A DNA stretch of 64,000 nucleotides from Hoplostethus atlanticus. Taxonomy: Eukaryota; Chordata; Actinopteri; Trachichthyiformes; Trachichthyidae. The stretch spans positions 248,001 to 312,000 of the forward strand of contig JAXDDX010000057.1 of NCBI GenBank assembly GCA_034670405.1, read 5' to 3'. Below the pieces are notes generated by a model. It worked only from the letters and a program-made list of their open reading frames with translations. It had not been told where the DNA came from and made no database searches. This document shows positions 61,067 through 64,000 of the stretch, piece after piece. The position numbers were made by a program, and so were the translations under genes. Positions within the stretch are counted from its first letter, which is position 1, and every line of letters starts with the position of its first letter.

Positions 61067-63827
61067 CTATGTGTGTGTGTTTACTTCTTTCTTGTTTTCC
61101 TTAACCTTTCCCCACTCTGTCTGCCCTTAGGAAACCACATCCTCTATTGCCATTGCTCTCTGCCCCTCCTTTTTCTCTCCCCGCTTTGACTTATGTGAGT
61201 TTCCGCCACACACACCGTAGACTCGGGTACCGGTAAAATACGAGATTCAGATTCTTTCCCTCATCAGCCATCCAACAGGGTATTTAAACTCCAAGGTATT
61301 TATTTATATAGACAAATCACTGTCTCTTGGGCTGCTCTCGTCGCAGCAAAGGTCTGGAGGCAGCGAAGAGAATAGCTGAAGACATACTGGTGAAACTAGG
61401 GCAGGATGCTTAGTCCCTCTTTGACAAAGTAAAGTGTTTGATTCGTTCTTTAAAGCACAGCATGGGGCTGTTACAGAGCATTGCTTTTTTACCTGTTCTC
61501 AGTAGGGAAGAGGAGGGTAGGTAGCAGGTATTTTTTCATCACTATCCACGGTACCTTCGCTTCCTAAGAGACTGTTAGATGGCTGAAAGTCATCGTTATC
61601 AACGCGGCACCTCACTATGACAGTGGCTGTGTAGCGGGGAGTCGAGCTGAGCATCTCTGTGGCAGCTTGAGGCTTCACCGCACACGATGTAAATGATCCC
61701 TCAGTTTTGTCCTCTCTGTCCTGCTGTCCAATGGACCATTGGAAACGTGCTCGCACACAGGGGACACTTTGGGGTGAGCATAATGCGGCTCATGCTGCTG
61801 TATTTTATGCTTCCGTGAGCGAGAGGAGAGAAACGGAAAGGCTCCACAAAACCAACAAGTCTGCCGTGGACCCACTACTAAGATACCGCTGCTGGAGAAG
61901 GTCACTGTGCAGACGATGTCAAAGCGCGAGGCGAAAAACATAATTGCATTCGCACCACATGCTCAGACAAATGCTCCCTGCAGACGTTTGGGTCAGTTAA
62001 TTGGAATTTCACTTAGTGCCAACGGACCATCAAGTAAGGCACTGGGTTTGTGCTGGCCGCTGTTCATATTGTGCTGTAATAAGAATTGAAAGAAACCTCC
62101 CACACTGCTCTAATTACAAGTCTCCAGACAGTACGGGAGGCGCAGTGTTTGCTAGGAAAGGAAAATGAGTGTTAGGATGCATTTAACAATTAAAAGGGGT
62201 TGTCTATTCTAATAAATGTATTACATGTTGTACTACACCTACATCTTCTGCTCGGTGAGTCATGTAGCATCCAAAGGTCTGTGATCATTGATATATTGTA
62301 TTTGACGTTGCTCTCTTTTTGTGTTTCTTTTCTTCTGAGGTTTTAGAAGCATGTGTCATCATTCTTCTGGAGTTGTAGAGATATACCAACAGTACCGTGA
62401 CCTTTTTCAAATGCCGAAAAAGAAAAATATTGAATTGCAAAGAAAGTGCAAAAGTGAGAAAAATGTGCCTCTGTGTAACAACTGAAGCCAGAGTGTGTCC
62501 ACAGTCCCTCCCCAGGACTTGAGGGAGTTTAACTTTGCTGGTTACGTCACTGAGGAGATGGTACAGAGAGCAAGATGAGTCTCTGGCATTTGAGGACTTT
62601 ATTCAGACTTCCATCGTGGAATGAGGAGTAGTCTCTTCTTTGTGCTCTCAAAGTTTAAAAATGTATTAACGCCTACACAGGGTTGACATTTTGAGTGTGT
62701 TGCTCTTTCTTCTTCGTATTTCTGTTCTGTCCTGCACCTGTCTGGGATGTTCTGGCTTTCCCTAAGATGTGCTCTCCAGCACAAATCACCTCTCTCACTT
62801 CTGCCTTCCAACACACACAACTCTGGAGACTATTTGCACTCTTCCAGTGAACATTTCGTCATGCAATATTGTCACGTTGCAGCTGTGATATGCTACAGCC
62901 AGATAGCATCAGTGTCCATCAGCTCCAAAACTCCCTTCTCCATAGCCTTGGGGAAGCGTTAAGGGCAGGCAGGAAGCCATCCAGGTCTAGTTTCACCTCC
63001 TCACTCTGCGTCCTCCGCCATATATTAAATCCCACCCACTCCCTTGAAAAGCTGAGGGCCCATAAAATGCACCACAAGACAGAGGAAAGGAGCAATCATT
63101 ACGCGCAATTTATAAACCATTAAGAACCGTATTAAAAAAGCCTGCGGTCTAATTCACCCGGTAGTGGACCCTGGCAACAAGGGTGGCGGAGGAGGAGAGG
63201 AGAGTTCATTTAGGGAGTGTGTTCTGGCTGGTGAGTGTGTGTATGCTGTTAATAGGGTCCAGGGGGTGGGTCACCTCTAGCCTAGGGAGGCTGCTTACCT
63301 CTGTACTGATGCTCACCTCAGCAGTGGGAGGGACGGAGAGAGCGAGATGGGAGGACAGGGGGTAAGAGAGTTGAAGAGACCTGATATTACACCCGGCCCA
63401 CCCAGTCATCTCTGTATCTTAAAAGTAATTGTTTCGGGGTTTCATAGCCGTACAGTTGAATTGAGTATTTCGCTGTAGTAAAAATAGAGTAATAGTATGC
63501 TGTAATGACATAAATTGTTCCTCAAAGCATACTGGGTTGTACTGTGTGTTATACATCACTGCAGTGCTCCAACAAAATAGCGGGATCACATAGTGGAGTA
63601 CGTACAAGGTCAAGAGGGTCAATAACTGTGGCGTTGAGAGCGTCTGCCCGGAGCCCGAGGCCCCCGCTCTCCATATCACAACAACACCACAGTCAATACA
63701 CTCCAAATTGAGCCTTCATGCAGAACGCTGCACAAATCGATATTCTTAAAAAGGTTACACGTCAAACTATTAAATACTTTATTGATCCATACGCGATATG
63801 TAGCGCTTATATAGAAATCTATAGATA
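61065..63827. other. Intergenic stretch without a recognised gene
   Basis: Mixed unique sequence. Short reading frames occur, but none has flanking splice signals or recognisable protein content. Confidence 0.5.
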
Positions 63828-63861
63828 TTTTAACCCGGTTCAACGGTGAACCGGGTTAAAA
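63828..63861. repeat. Perfect palindrome, 15-bp arms and 4-base loop
   Basis: TTTTAACCCGGTTCA (63828-63842), loop ACGG, then its exact reverse complement (63847-63861). Each arm holds AACCCGG or CCGGGTT, resembling CP2/Grainyhead half-sites. Confidence 0.9.
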
Positions 63862-64000
63862 GTAGAGTGAGTAGGAAACATCTCTCTCACTCCCAGAGTA
63901 TCATGTAGCAAAGTAGGTGTGGGAGAGGGGGAAATAATTCTATTTCAGCCGGCCGAGCACCCTGATAAATGCTGTTCTCTCTTTCTCTCTTTGTATGGGA

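Overview
The window looks like genomic DNA from a ray-finned (teleost) fish. Coding sequence is sparse and split into short exons with GT-AG introns. Dinucleotide microsatellites, mostly (CA)n/(GT)n and (CT)n/(GA)n, are very dense. The interspersed repeats are of fish type: tRNA-derived SINEs, a SINE with the common teleost core ending in CTTGAGCAA, L2-like tails and small inverted-repeat elements. I found no bacterial-style operons, CRISPR arrays, rRNA, intact tRNA genes or recognisable viral relics.

One complete gene dominates. unc5b, the netrin receptor UNC5B, is on the minus strand with coding exons from 47893 down to 6424. I assembled 17 coding exons by hand. Every junction is GT-AG and the phases agree throughout. 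The joined CDS is 2841 nt and encodes 946 residues: signal peptide, two Ig domains, two thrombospondin type-1 repeats, one transmembrane helix, a DITD caspase motif, ZU5, UPA and death domains, ending in DGDC. The 33-nt exon 8 was too small for ordinary ORF detection. It matches the mammalian UNC5B cassette exon.

Layout from left to right: 1-1950 is probably the 5' end of a second minus-strand gene (first coding exon cut by the window edge, plus a non-coding exon and ETS-type promoter), possibly slc29a3 by position. About 1951-3725 is intergenic. About 3728-6423 is the inferred unc5b 3' UTR. From 6424 to 19394 lie exons 17 to 2, with introns carrying several mobile elements. From 19395 to 47805 is the 28.4-kb intron 1, full of microsatellites. 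Exon 1 is at 47806-47893 and a GC-rich putative promoter lies at about 48.2-48.8 kb. From 48.8 to 64 kb I see no gene, only repeats and a few AT-rich stretches with homeodomain-like motifs that may be regulatory.

The most interesting items are the conserved exon 8 with nearby YCAY motifs, a perfect 94-bp repeat shared by two unc5b introns, nested small transposons with an 8-bp target duplication, a TA-flanked inverted-repeat element, and a perfect 15-bp-arm palindrome near the right edge. I found nothing that I can support as an entirely new biological system.
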